41,858 nt of DNA from Acidobacteriota bacterium (GCA_016932915.1 JAFGBY010000122.1:1-41858), one strand, 5' to 3'. Positions 8,378 to 16,767 are shown, numbered from the stretch's first letter. Notes: generated from the sequence alone by a model not told the origin. Numbers and translations are program-made.

Positions 8378-9250
8378 ATGCTTAAATACCGCTCGTACGC
8401 AAAAATAAACCTGGATTTAAAAATTCTACGAAAACGAGATGACGGATACCATGATATATCGACAATCTTTCAGACAATTTCCTTATATGATGAGTTGTTC
8501 TTTAAAGAATCAGACCAAATAATAATCAATTGTTCAAATACGGGTATACCGACAGACGAACGTAATCTGATATATAAAGCGATTAAACTGCTGGAGGATG
8601 AATCGGGCATTACCATCGGTGCTGAAATTGAATTGAACAAGAACATTCCACATGGGGGCGGGCTCGGCGGAGGAAGCAGCAACGCGGCTGTTACCCTGCT
8701 TGCGATTAACGAAATGTATTCTCTTGGCTATTCTCATGAGGAACTCACAAGATTTGGGGCTTTACTTGGATCAGATGTGCCGTTTTTTTTCGTCGGCGGG
8801 ACAGCTCACGGCACGGGAAAGGGTGAAATTTTGACCCCGATGGAGGATATCGAAGATGTTCAAATCCTTTTGGCGCTTCCAGGTTTACAAATCTCGACAG
8901 CTAAAGCCTATAAAAAGGTATCCGAACTATTGACATCAAAGGATAGAGCGAATAATATTACAACCTTTAAAGAAGGCAAGAGGACTTTGCGTTCTTTGAC
9001 AAACGACTTTGAAAAAATCCTCTTTCCTGAGTATCCTCTTCTGGAGGATATTACAAATAGATTGCAGATTCTTGGGGCGGTAAAAGCTGGGGTCACGGGG
9101 AGCGGTTCAACTCTTTTCGGATTGTTTCCTATACCACATATTATTGATGATACTGTATATGAAATGGAAACCAGTTTCCCCCAAGTCGTGTTCACAGTGA
9201 CTTTTCCATTAGATAGAGAAGAATATGGGAAATCGCTGAGAGAATATTGA
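8378..9250 (+). CDS. ispE: 4-diphosphocytidyl-2-C-methyl-D-erythritol kinase
   Basis: IspE is a GHMP-family kinase that phosphorylates CDP-methylerythritol at the 2-hydroxyl in the non-mevalonate (MEP) isoprenoid pathway. The 290-residue protein begins with the substrate motif SYAKINLDLKI, carries the ATP-binding glycine loop HGGGLGGGSSNAA at about 92-104, and ends with the third GHMP motif VTGSGSTLFGLF. DVPFF in the middle is also typical. An AAAGGA ribosome binding site precedes the ATG. ispE before prs (with tRNA-Gln between) is a common proteobacterial arrangement; here spoVG is inserted between them. Confidence 0.95.
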   Translation: MLKYRSYAKINLDLKILRKRDDGYHDISTIFQTISLYDELFFKESDQIIINCSNTGIPTDERNLIYKAIKLLEDESGITIGAEIELNKNIPHGGGLGGGSSNAAVTLLAINEMYSLGYSHEELTRFGALLGSDVPFFFVGGTAHGTGKGEILTPMEDIEDVQILLALPGLQISTAKAYKKVSELLTSKDRANNITTFKEGKRTLRSLTNDFEKILFPEYPLLEDITNRLQILGAVKAGVTGSGSTLFGLFPIPHIIDDTVYEMETSFPQVVFTVTFPLDREEYGKSLREY

Positions 9251-9291
9251 ATTAACATATGAACCAATTCTCTAAAGGGAGCAAGACTGCT

Positions 9292-9555
9292 ATGAATATC
9301 ACGGATGTTAAAATTTATCCGATGGACGAAGATAAACTGAAAGCTTTTGTCTCAATAGTTCTTGATGATGAATTTATTATTAATGATATTAAAATAATCC
9401 AAGGCTCTGAGCGGTTATTTGTATCCATGCCAAGCAAGAAACGCAAAGATGGCAATTTTAAGGATATCGCGCACCCTATCCGAAAAGAGACTCGAGAAGA
9501 AATGGAAAACATTATCTTCGCAGCTTATGAATCAAAGCGTGATGTTGCAGTCTAA
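9292..9555 (+). CDS. spoVG: SpoVG-family regulatory protein
   Basis: The 87-residue protein starts MNITDVKIYPMDEDKLKAF and contains the family core NDIKIIQGSERLFVSMPSKK and DIAHPI. SpoVG proteins bind nucleic acid and regulate gene expression or cell-surface traits in Firmicutes and spirochaetes; the target here is unknown. An earlier in-frame ATG at 9259 would add 11 residues but has no ribosome binding site, whereas GGGAG lies 10 bases before 9292 and the protein from there matches the family start. It sits between ispE and tRNA-Gln/prs, much as in Firmicutes. Confidence 0.93.
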   Translation: MNITDVKIYPMDEDKLKAFVSIVLDDEFIINDIKIIQGSERLFVSMPSKKRKDGNFKDIAHPIRKETREEMENIIFAAYESKRDVAV

Positions 9556-9584
9556 TTAAAAAATTAGCACAACAATAATACTGT

Positions 9585-9659
9585 TGGGGTGTGGCCAAGT
9601 GGTAAGGCACGGGCCTTTGGAGCCTGGATTCGGAGGTTCGAATCCTCCCACCCCAGCCA
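9585..9659 (+). tRNA. tRNA-Gln (UUG)
   Basis: A full cloverleaf is readable: acceptor arms TGGGGTG and CACCCCA pair at all seven positions, the anticodon loop is CTTTGGA with anticodon UUG, and the T arm is GGAGG-TTCGAAT-CCTCC. The discriminator base is G and CCA is encoded. It lies between spoVG and prs and probably comes from their transcript. Confidence 0.97.
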
Positions 9660-9680
9660 TTTTTAGTTAATGGTAAGAAG

Positions 9681-10637
9681 ATGACTTCAGATGCACATGA
9701 AATGAAAGTCTTCACCGGTCGGGCTCATCCTGAACTGGCGGAGAAGATCTGTTCTCATCTCGGCGTTAAAATAGGAGATCAGCAAATCTCCCATTTTAAA
9801 GACGGCGAGATTTATACCCAGATCAAGGAGAACGTTAGAGGGCGGGATGTTTTCATCATTCAACCGATTGTAAAACCGGTCAATCAGAATCTGATGGAAC
9901 TCCTCGTTATGACAGATGCCTTTAAGAGGGCCTCCGCTCACAGGATAACAGCGGTGACCCCGTATTATGCATATGCAAGGCAGGACAGGAAAGACAAACC
10001 ACGTGTTCCTATCACAGCTAAACTTGTAGCGAACCTTCTTACTGCTGCCGGTGTAGACCGTGTTGTCACAGTTGATCTACATGCACCGCAGATCCAGGGC
10101 TTTTTTGATGTCCCTTTAGATAATCTTATTGCAGCCCCGATAATTATAGATTATATTAAACGGCTTAATATTGATAATTTGACAATTGTATCCCCGGATG
10201 CCGGGGGTGTTGAGAGAGCAAGGATAATCGCCAAGGTATTAGGCGCCCAGATAGCTCTCCTTGATAAAAGAAGAAACAAACCCAATGAAGCGGAAATTCT
10301 GAATATCATCGGTGAGGTTAAGGGCAGAAATTGCTTTATCGTTGATGATATGATCGATACTGCTGGAACATTGGTGAAAGCTGCTGAAACATTGGTAAAT
10401 AATGGAGCGGTAAGTGTTCGAGCTGCCGCGACTCATCCAATATTTTCAGATGTAGCTATTGAGAGAATAAAAGACTCAAAGTTAATTGAAGTAATAGTAA
10501 CGGACTCAATCCCATTGAGCGACGATGCGAAAAAGTTAAAAAAGATTAGTCAGCTGAGTATCGGAGTCTTATTGGGAGAGGCAATCTCGAGAATTCACAA
10601 TAACTCCTCAGTGAGCTCTCTTTTTGACTGGAGGTAG
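9681..10637 (+). CDS. prs: Ribose-phosphate pyrophosphokinase (PRPP synthetase)
   Basis: It transfers pyrophosphate from ATP to ribose 5-phosphate to give PRPP, the precursor of nucleotides, His and Trp. The 318-residue length is standard. Visible signatures are RDVFIIQP, the PRPP synthetase segment VVTVDLHAPQIQGFFDVP, the flexible-loop LLDKRRNKPNEAE and the PRPP-binding loop FIVDDMIDTAGTL. A second ATG seven codons in could also be the start. It follows tRNA-Gln by 21 bases and precedes rplY by 2 bases with GGAGG at the junction, so prs and rplY are translationally close. Confidence 0.97.
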   Translation: MTSDAHEMKVFTGRAHPELAEKICSHLGVKIGDQQISHFKDGEIYTQIKENVRGRDVFIIQPIVKPVNQNLMELLVMTDAFKRASAHRITAVTPYYAYARQDRKDKPRVPITAKLVANLLTAAGVDRVVTVDLHAPQIQGFFDVPLDNLIAAPIIIDYIKRLNIDNLTIVSPDAGGVERARIIAKVLGAQIALLDKRRNKPNEAEILNIIGEVKGRNCFIVDDMIDTAGTLVKAAETLVNNGAVSVRAAATHPIFSDVAIERIKDSKLIEVIVTDSIPLSDDAKKLKKISQLSIGVLLGEAISRIHNNSSVSSLFDWR

Positions 10638-10639
10638 AA

Positions 10640-11290
10640 ATGGCAGAAGATTTAATAGTTGATGCTCAAATCCGCAAAGAAACCGGCAAGAACGCAAATC
10701 ACAGGCTCCGCGCTGAAGGCATGATTCCGGCTATTCTTTATGGTGTGACTAATGAAAACATCTCCCTGGCGGTAAAACCACGGGAAATCACACAGATTCT
10801 TAGAAGTAAAAAAGGCGCTAATACCCTTTTCCATATCAACATGGTCGGTGAAAGAACAACCAGAAGTTCGGTTATGATTAAAGATTATCAGATCGACCCT
10901 CTCAGAGACGAACTGATCCACTGCGATTTTATCAGAATTAACCTGGAAGAAATGATTCAGACAACCGTGCCTATTCATATAATTGGCAAGGCAAAAGGCG
11001 TGACTGAAGCCGGTGGTGTTATGGAAACTATCATCAGACATATCGATGTTGAATGTTTACCGATGAATATTCCGGAATCGATCACTGTTGATGTAACGGA
11101 ACTTATGCTTCATGATTCAATAAGAATCGCCGATCTTAAAGTAAGCGAAGGGGTAACATTACTTGGTGATGAGAATATCCTCGTCCTTCATGTTGTTCCA
11201 CCTAGAAAAATAGAAGTTAAATCTGCTGAAGAAGGCGAAGAAGCTGAAGAAGGCGAAGAATCCGAAGAAGAAGCTGAATCCGAAGAATAG
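10640..11290 (+). CDS. rplY: 50S ribosomal protein L25 (CTC family), acidic tail
   Basis: L25 binds 5S rRNA. This is the long (CTC/TL5) form of 216 residues: an N-terminal L25 beta-barrel (about 1-95, with RKETGKNANHRLRAEGMIPAILYG) and a C-terminal beta domain (about 96-190, with VPIHIIGKAKGV). The last 25 residues are almost only Glu, Ala, Gly and Ser, encoded by repeated GAA and GCT codons. It starts 2 bases after prs and precedes pth, the usual order prs-ctc-pth. Confidence 0.95.
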   Translation: MAEDLIVDAQIRKETGKNANHRLRAEGMIPAILYGVTNENISLAVKPREITQILRSKKGANTLFHINMVGERTTRSSVMIKDYQIDPLRDELIHCDFIRINLEEMIQTTVPIHIIGKAKGVTEAGGVMETIIRHIDVECLPMNIPESITVDVTELMLHDSIRIADLKVSEGVTLLGDENILVLHVVPPRKIEVKSAEEGEEAEEGEESEEEAESEE

Positions 11291-11304
11291 TTTTACTGGT
11301 TTAG

Positions 11305-11904
11305 ATGTTTGGCTCTTTGAAATCCGACAAGAGAAATTACAAATGGTTGATTGTCGGACTGGGAAATATCGGTAAACGATATGCACATACCCGTCATAAC
11401 TATGGTTTTCTTGCAATTAATAAATATTTACAGGAAAACGGTGGCGGGCGATGGAAGAAGAAAAACACTTATTATTATAGCTGTTTAAAAGAATTCGGCA
11501 TCTTATGCGCGAAACCCAGGACGATGATGAATTTAAGTGGAATCGCTGTCGCCAGATTGGCGCGAAAATATGGATTCCCTCCTGATAAAATTCTTGTGCT
11601 GTATGATGATCTGGATATTAACCTTGGCCAGATCCGGATTCGCCCACATGGTGGGCATGGCGGGCACAAAGGGATAATGTCCATCATAGATTATCTCGAT
11701 ACGACTGAATTCCCAAGAATCCGCCTTGGAATCGGAGCTCCAGGGATAGATGATGTAATTTCCTATGTCCTGGAGGATTTCGGAGAAACCGAAACCGGTA
11801 TAGTTGAAAAAGTTTTGAAAATTGCCTCGGAGGCAATAGACGTGATTATTCAGGAAAACGCAACCGAGGCGATGAACAAATACAACAATAAAAAAATAAC
11901 TTAA
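11305..11904 (+). CDS. pth: Peptidyl-tRNA hydrolase
   Basis: Pth frees tRNA from peptidyl-tRNA that has dropped off ribosomes. The 199-residue protein has GLGNIGKRYAHTRHNYGF, which includes the substrate Asn of the first motif and the catalytic His of TRHN; then KPRTMMNLSG, the catalytic-Asp motif LYDDLDINLGQIRIR and GGHGGHKG. Pro of the usual GNPG is Ile, and the usual GHNG Asn is Lys; these are seen changes in otherwise conserved motifs. About 10 extra residues (MFGSLKSDKR) precede the core, so the true start could lie a little downstream. No strong ribosome binding site precedes 11305. Confidence 0.93.
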   Translation: MFGSLKSDKRNYKWLIVGLGNIGKRYAHTRHNYGFLAINKYLQENGGGRWKKKNTYYYSCLKEFGILCAKPRTMMNLSGIAVARLARKYGFPPDKILVLYDDLDINLGQIRIRPHGGHGGHKGIMSIIDYLDTTEFPRIRLGIGAPGIDDVISYVLEDFGETETGIVEKVLKIASEAIDVIIQENATEAMNKYNNKKIT

Positions 11905-11964
11905 GAGTATTTATTACTCCTTGCTCCTGTTTAATGGATGACAGGAGCTTGAAGCCGAAAGGAG
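11905..11964 (+). promoter_or_regulatory. rpsF leader: S6:S18-type hairpin that hides the ribosome binding site
   Basis: The 65-base gap before rpsF folds readily. An 8-bp hairpin GCTCCTGT (11923-11930) / ACAGGAGC (11941-11948) sits on an outer stem CTCCTT (11917-11922) / AAGGAG (11959-11964). AAGGAG is the rpsF ribosome binding site. The 3' side has a 10-base bulge containing CCG (11955-11957). A stem with a bulged CCG is the hallmark of the known rpsF leader bound by the S6:S18 complex. A small competing hairpin, GAGTA (11905-11909) / TACTC (11915-11919), uses three bases of the outer stem. Confidence 0.65.
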
Positions 11965-11969
11965 AATGA

Positions 11970-12410
11970 ATGGCTACCTATGAATCTATTTTCATTCTGA
12001 ACGCGCAAATCGAAGACGAACTTGAGGAAAAAGTTGTGTCCGAAATTCGCGCGCTTCTCGAAAAAAACAAATGTAACATCAAATTGGAACTGAAGTGGGG
12101 AAAACGTCCCCTCGCCTACCTGGTTAAAAAGCAGAAAGAAGGCAACTTCTACTATTTCGTATGGGAAAGCAAAAACGGAAACATCGTGGACATACTCCAG
12201 GGCAAGGTAAAAGTAACCGATCCCATCATCCGTGCTTTCCATATCAGGATAGATGAAGAGCTGAGACTTCTCAAAAAACGCTATACATCAGGAAAAGAAA
12301 CAAATATTGCCGGTGTATTACGTCGCGATGGAGCAGAAAAAGAAGATATAGATGTTCTTGAACTGATTTATCACGAACCTACAGCTATTTATCTCAGGGA
12401 AGAATATTAA
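11970..12410 (+). CDS. rpsF: 30S ribosomal protein S6
   Basis: S6 binds the 16S rRNA central domain together with S18. The core (about 1-98) starts [17 protein letters not shown] and contains [21 protein letters not shown] and the closing [13 protein letters not shown]. At 146 residues it is longer than most; the extra 45 or so residues form a charged C-terminal extension ([19 protein letters not shown]) with no recognised role. An AAGGAG site 5 bases upstream serves the ATG at 11970, and the leader can pair with that site. It is followed by rpsR after 14 bases. Confidence 0.96.
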   Translation: MATYESIFILNAQIEDELEEKVVSEIRALLEKNKCNIKLELKWGKRPLAYLVKKQKEGNFYYFVWESKNGNIVDILQGKVKVTDPIIRAFHIRIDEELRLLKKRYTSGKETNIAGVLRRDGAEKEDIDVLELIYHEPTAIYLREEY

Positions 12411-12424
12411 TCAGGAGGTATGAA

Positions 12425-12664
12425 ATGAAAAGACGCGGTAAAAAAGTATTTTTCTATAAAAGGAAAAAAGTCTGCAAACTCTGTGAAGAGAAAATTGAAT
12501 ATATCGATTGGAAAGATGTTAAATTCCTGATGGGATTTATTCCTCTGCGCTCAAAGATTATCCCCAGAAGGATATCCGGTACATGCGCACGGCATCAGAG
12601 AAGGCTGGCGAGAGCTATTAAAAGAGCCCGCATGGCGGCATTGATTCCATTCACAACGGATTGA
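12425..12664 (+). CDS. rpsR: 30S ribosomal protein S18, cysteine-rich form
   Basis: S18 pairs with S6 on the small subunit. The 79-residue protein has the family core [27 protein letters not shown] (as pattern: YxDxKxLxxFIxxRGKIxPRRxTGxxxxxQR). It keeps CKLC near residues 16-19 and Cys-x-x-His in GTCARHQ, so it is the zinc-binding type. AGGAGG lies just upstream of the ATG. S6 and S18 are made from one message, as needed for joint control through the leader. Confidence 0.96.
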   Translation: MKRRGKKVFFYKRKKVCKLCEEKIEYIDWKDVKFLMGFIPLRSKIIPRRISGTCARHQRRLARAIKRARMAALIPFTTD

Positions 12665-12673
12665 TATAGAACT

Positions 12674-12691
12674 CCGCAGTTATCTCTGCGG
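12674..12691 (+). other. Short GC hairpin between rpsR and the YybS-like gene
   Basis: CCGCAG (12674-12679) and CTGCGG (12686-12691) pair perfectly around a 6-base loop. No run of T follows, so it is not a classical terminator; it could trim or protect the rpsF-rpsR message or partly lower readthrough. Confidence 0.4.
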
Positions 12692-12710
12692 TAAGTAAAA
12701 ACGGTACGAA

Positions 12711-13709
12711 ATGGAAAAACAGGAAAATAATAACAATATCAGGATACAGGAAACAAGGCCCTATTACCCTTGGTATGACTGGGTTTCGTTTACTGCGCTG
12801 ACAATACTGTTGAGATTTGTCAGTTATATATTTATCCCGGTATCACTGTTATTACCAGCACCGATATTTGTACTTTATCTGCGGAAAGGCCTTAAAGAGG
12901 CTTTATCCTCTCTTTGCGCCGTCCTGGTTTTTCTGTTTATTTTTGATATAAATCTCGATATCTACATTCTTCAACTGATACTAATCGGAAGCATATCCCT
13001 GTTGTTTTTAGGAAAAATGCTAAAAATTAACAAAAAACCGATCACTGTGCTGACATTAGTTATTCTTATACCTCTTATACTTGTTCCGACTGTAATCCTG
13101 GTAAATAACTACCTGTTTGAAGGCACAACGGAAAAAGCAGTTGAAAATTCATTTAATGAACTCGAGAAACACGTTGAGGGAACGAGAAACTATCAGGAAA
13201 GTAAAGAATCCGACAAGATGATGATGGAAAATGTGCTAGAAAGCACCAGGTGGTTCATGCTGAACCTCTATCCGTTCATCTATTCCGTAATGATTGTACT
13301 TTCTGTCCTGGTTTCTTTATTCCTTGTGAAAAAATTCAGTATTAACCTGATTGCACGAAAATTTGAACTTTTTAAATTCAGCGAAATTGAATTACCTGAG
13401 TTTTTGTTAATCTTTTTCGTACTTTCCGGGTTGGGTGTTGTTCTCGTAAAAGGATTCTACCTTTTTATTGCGAACAACCTCTTATCTTATACCCTGTTCT
13501 TTTATTTTGTGCTGGGTTTCGCAATACTCTATTTCACATTCGAAACCTTCGAAATAACTATGGGAATGAGATTGTTACTGATAATCGGTATGTTCCTGAT
13601 ACCGTTTTTACCAATCCTGTTGATAGGAATCGGGATGCTCAATTCGAGGATCCCACTACGTAAAAAGATTAAAGAATACAAAGAAAAAATATCCAATAGT
13701 GTAGAATAA
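12711..13709 (+). CDS. YybS-like (DUF2232-type) integral membrane protein
   Basis: A 332-residue protein with about eight hydrophobic segments. A cluster of segments lies at about 20-140, then a polar segment rich in Glu and Lys (about 140-180, LEKHVEGTRNYQESKESDK), then more segments to about 315 and a basic tail. The layout and the place between rpsR and rplI match the YybS/DUF2232 family of Firmicutes and other phyla, whose function is not known; some members resemble the membrane part of ECF transporters. The assignment rests on layout and position more than on a sequence motif. Confidence 0.7.
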   Translation: MEKQENNNNIRIQETRPYYPWYDWVSFTALTILLRFVSYIFIPVSLLLPAPIFVLYLRKGLKEALSSLCAVLVFLFIFDINLDIYILQLILIGSISLLFLGKMLKINKKPITVLTLVILIPLILVPTVILVNNYLFEGTTEKAVENSFNELEKHVEGTRNYQESKESDKMMMENVLESTRWFMLNLYPFIYSVMIVLSVLVSLFLVKKFSINLIARKFELFKFSEIELPEFLLIFFVLSGLGVVLVKGFYLFIANNLLSYTLFFYFVLGFAILYFTFETFEITMGMRLLLIIGMFLIPFLPILLIGIGMLNSRIPLRKKIKEYKEKISNSVE

Positions 13710-13735
13710 ACTGAATTTGGTGATTTGGAGGTCCT

Positions 13736-14413
13736 ATGGAAATCATTCTTAAAGAAAACGTCGAAAACCTGGGGTTACGTGGTGACGTCGTCAAGGTAAA
13801 GAAGGGTTATGCCAGAAACTATCTCATCCCTCTGGGTTTCGCTGTTGAAGCAACTCCTGGAAACATCAAACAGATGGATCAGCAGCGTGAAAAAATCGAA
13901 GCTTTAAAAATCAGGGAAAAGGCGGACGCCGAGGCATTAAAAGAACAGGTTGATAAGATTGAATTGGAAGTCATTAAAAAAGCCGGTGAAAAAGGTGTTC
14001 TGTTCGGTTCCGTTACAACTCAGGAAATCTCTGAACTTATGAAAGAAAAAGGATTTGAGTTCGATAAAAGAAAAATTATCACTTCAGAACCTGTAAAAAC
14101 AATCGGAACATTCGAAATAACAATCAAGATTTTCCCTGAAGTGAACTCTACTATCAAACTGACAGTAATTTCTGAAGATGAATTTAAAGCTCGAAAAGAT
14201 GAAGAACAGGCTGCAGCTGAACAAGCACAGGAAGAAGCTGTAGAAACCGTAGAAACAGCTGAAGAGACCGCAGTAGCCGAAGAAGTAAAAGCAGAAGAAA
14301 CTGTCGAAGCTGAAGAAATAGCAGCAGAAGAAGAAGTAGTAGTAGCTGAAGAAAAATCTGAAGAAGCGGTTCAAGAAGAAGCTACGGAAGAAGAAGAAAA
14401 AGCAGAGGAATAA
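13736..14413 (+). CDS. rplI: 50S ribosomal protein L9 with long acidic C-terminal tail
   Basis: L9 binds 23S rRNA domain V with its N-terminal domain and projects a second domain on a long helix. Residues 1-150 are a complete L9: EIILKENVENLGLRGDVVKVKKGYARNYLIP (key residues G13, G16, G24, Y25 and N28), a connecting helix at 45-78 and the C-terminal domain with GEKGVLFGSVTTQEI. Residues 151-225 are extra: a tail of Glu, Ala and Val with almost no other residues, coded by GAA- and GCA-rich sequence. L9 is usually about 150 residues. A GGAGG site precedes the ATG. It is the last gene before a terminator. Confidence 0.96.
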   Translation: MEIILKENVENLGLRGDVVKVKKGYARNYLIPLGFAVEATPGNIKQMDQQREKIEALKIREKADAEALKEQVDKIELEVIKKAGEKGVLFGSVTTQEISELMKEKGFEFDKRKIITSEPVKTIGTFEITIKIFPEVNSTIKLTVISEDEFKARKDEEQAAAEQAQEEAVETVETAEETAVAEEVKAEETVEAEEIAAEEEVVVAEEKSEEAVQEEATEEEEKAEE

Positions 14414-14485
14414 TCCAATGCGCTCATTGTCGTAGCTTTTTATGAAGCTTTAAAGATAGTGAAATCAATTCTTCTATTTTTATAA

Positions 14486-14521
14486 AGAAGAACGAGGACT
14501 TTGCTTCTCGTTCTTTTACTT
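14486..14521 (+). terminator. Rho-independent terminator after rplI
   Basis: AAGAACGAG (14488-14496) pairs with CTCGTTCTT (14507-14515) around a 10-base loop, followed by a T-rich run. It ends the ribosomal-protein operon. The remaining 100 bases to dnaB are AT-rich with a small CCCG/CGGG hairpin (14575-14587) and no clear promoter that I can defend. Confidence 0.75.
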
Positions 14522-14619
14522 TATTAATAAATGTTGTAATATAACTCTCTTTATTGGAGTAATTATAGAATTAACCCGTCTTTCGGGAATCGGTTATTAA
14601 AACCCGGACATATTTTTAA

Positions 14620-15972
14620 ATGAATAATAATATCGCATTCGATCAAAGAGAAAGAACATTACCAGGAAATCCGGACGCTGAAGGTGCGGTATTAGGCGCT
14701 ATATTGCTGGAAAACCATGCATACAACGCAGCAGCTGAAATCATCAAAGCTGATGATTTCCTCTCTGAACGGAACCGGATTATATTCAACCATATACAAA
14801 GACTTGTCGATGGTGCTGGCGCTGTAGACGTCGAAATTCTTAAAAACAGTCTCACAAACAGTAACGAACTTGAACGTATTGGTGGAGTATTATACCTGGC
14901 GACACTCATCGAAGGCATACCCAGGTCTGTCAACGTCACCCACTATGCCAGAATAATCAAGGATAAATCTATCCTTCGCAGCCTTATCAATGCATCGAAT
15001 AAAATAATAGAGAAATGTTATTCTCAAACTGAAGATACAGAAGCAATTCTCGATGAAGCGGAAAAAAACATATTCGATGTCGCTGAAGACAGAATCCGCA
15101 GAGGTTTTGTAAAGATCGGTGACCTCTCTGACCAGGTTATCACTCTTATTGAAGATATGGATGCAAGAAAGGGAGGCCTTACAGGTATTTCCACCGGATT
15201 CCCTGATCTTGACCAGATGACAGCTGGTTTACAAAAGGGTGACTTGATTATCATCGCGGCCCGTCCTTCAATGGGAAAAACCGCATTTTCACTTAATATG
15301 GCCACACACCTGGCAATAAGAGAAAAGAAAAAAATTGGATATTTCTCGATGGAAATGTCGAAGGAACAGATTCTGCTGAGGATGTTATGCTCCGAAGCTG
15401 CAATCGATATGCAACGTGTTCGTGGCGGTTTCCTGCGCCAGGAGGAATGGATCCGGATACGGGATACGATGAACCTTATCTCCGAAGCACCGATTTATAT
15501 TGATGATACTTCGAGCCTTTCGGTTGTAGAGATGAGAGCAAAAGCGCGCAAACTGAAGCTGGAAGCCGGGCTCGATATCCTTTTTGTTGACTATATGCAG
15601 CTCATGCATTCGGCTGTACGGTATGACAGCCGCCAGCAGGAGATATCCGCAATCAGCAGGGGCTTGAAAGGGCTTGCTAAAGAACTGGAAATCCCGGTCG
15701 TAGCGCTCTCACAGCTCAGCCGCGCCCCGGAAGCACGCGCAGGCCACAGGCCGCAGCTGGCAGACCTCAGAGAATCAGGCGCAATAGAACAGGATGCAGA
15801 CGTAGTTAGTTTTATTTTCCGTGAGGAAATGTACAGGCAAACCGAAGAAAATGAAGGTAAAGCGGAAATTATCATCGCAAAACAGAGAAACGGGCCGACC
15901 GGAACTATTACTCTAACATTCATAAAGAAATATACTAGATTTGCATTATTTACCGCAAATCCTGGAGGCTAA
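14620..15972 (+). CDS. dnaB: Replicative DNA helicase
   Basis: DnaB is the hexameric 5'-3' helicase at the replication fork. The N-terminal domain (about 10-115, opening LPGNPDAEGAVLGAILLENHAY) is followed by a linker and the RecA-like motor domain (about 185-450). Motifs seen are Walker A ARPSMGKT (214-221), SMEMS, Walker B DILFVDYMQLM, the SQLSRAPEAR segment and the arginine-finger region ADLRESGAIEQDAD. There is no intein. The length (450) is standard. The ribosome binding site is poor. Position after rplI is widely conserved. The next gene begins directly after its stop. Confidence 0.97.
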   Translation: MNNNIAFDQRERTLPGNPDAEGAVLGAILLENHAYNAAAEIIKADDFLSERNRIIFNHIQRLVDGAGAVDVEILKNSLTNSNELERIGGVLYLATLIEGIPRSVNVTHYARIIKDKSILRSLINASNKIIEKCYSQTEDTEAILDEAEKNIFDVAEDRIRRGFVKIGDLSDQVITLIEDMDARKGGLTGISTGFPDLDQMTAGLQKGDLIIIAARPSMGKTAFSLNMATHLAIREKKKIGYFSMEMSKEQILLRMLCSEAAIDMQRVRGGFLRQEEWIRIRDTMNLISEAPIYIDDTSSLSVVEMRAKARKLKLEAGLDILFVDYMQLMHSAVRYDSRQQEISAISRGLKGLAKELEIPVVALSQLSRAPEARAGHRPQLADLRESGAIEQDADVVSFIFREEMYRQTEENEGKAEIIIAKQRNGPTGTITLTFIKKYTRFALFTANPGG

Positions 15973-16767
15973 ATGCAGAAAGCGGAAAACAGAGTATATT
16001 TAAAGCCGTTCGAGAAGATAGGGAAAGCTATCTTCAAAACAGCCGAGTTAACTGGAATGATTTCACTATTTATAGCAAAAACGCTTCGATGGGCTTTTCA
16101 TTGGCCTCTGGAAGGCAAACTCATATTCAAACAGATGGAGGAGATCGGGGTCAGATCCATACCGGTTGTATTTATTACAACGGGATTCACCGGTATGGTT
16201 TTCGCGCTTCAGAGTTATGCAGGTTTTAAACAATTTACCGCGGAATCGCTCGTAGGGGCTGCTGTTGCACTGGCAATTGTCCGTGAACTCTCTCCTGTTC
16301 TTACCGGATTGATGGTGGCTGGCAGAGCAGGCTCTGCTATGGCAGCCGAAATAGGGACGATGAAAGTCACAGAGCAGATTGACGCCCTTTCGACAATGGC
16401 CGTAGAGCCGATTCAATATCTTATCGTCCCGCGTATGATCGCTTCAATAACGATGCTGCCAATATTGACTATGGTAGGTAACTTCTTTGGTATTTTCGGC
16501 GGTTATCTCGTTTCGGTGGAATTGATGGGACTTAATCCTTCTGTTTACTGGGAGTCATCATATAAATGGCTTGTTATGAATGATTTTATAGCAGCAATGA
16601 TAAAAGCATCATGCTTTGGATTTATTATTTCAGTAATCAGTTGTTATTATGGTTTTAATTCAGAAGGAGGAGCAGAAGGAGTCGGTCAGGCTACAACACG
16701 TTCCGTTGTTATAGCCTGTATGATGATTCTGGTATCCGACTTTTTCCTTACTAAGGCATTGTTCTGA
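15973..16767 (+). CDS. mlaE: MlaE-family ABC transporter permease
   Basis: This is the membrane subunit of an Mla-type phospholipid transporter in the inner membrane. The 264-residue protein has the family core GLMVAGRAGSAMAAEIGTMKVTEQIDAL (key block near residues 115-142), about five to six hydrophobic segments, and the upstream VFITTGFTGMVFALQ. GGAGG precedes the ATG, which directly follows the dnaB stop. Its last codon overlaps the start of the ATPase gene (ATGA), so the two are translationally coupled. Confidence 0.94.
   Translation: MQKAENRVYLKPFEKIGKAIFKTAELTGMISLFIAKTLRWAFHWPLEGKLIFKQMEEIGVRSIPVVFITTGFTGMVFALQSYAGFKQFTAESLVGAAVALAIVRELSPVLTGLMVAGRAGSAMAAEIGTMKVTEQIDALSTMAVEPIQYLIVPRMIASITMLPILTMVGNFFGIFGGYLVSVELMGLNPSVYWESSYKWLVMNDFIAAMIKASCFGFIISVISCYYGFNSEGGAEGVGQATTRSVVIACMMILVSDFFLTKALF

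Noticed and set aside
9259-9291. Longer start of spoVG at 9259
   Set aside because: No ribosome binding site before it and the family begins at MNITDVKIYP; GGGAG supports 9292.
9512-9715. Minus-strand frame across tRNA-Gln (contains WGGRIRTSESRLQRP)
   Set aside because: The same type of artefact: antisense of a tRNA, overlapping spoVG and prs on the other strand.
14084-14374. Minus-strand frame rich in Phe, Tyr and Ser opposite rplI
   Set aside because: It is the reverse image of the GAA-rich acidic tail of L9, so low-complexity shadow coding.
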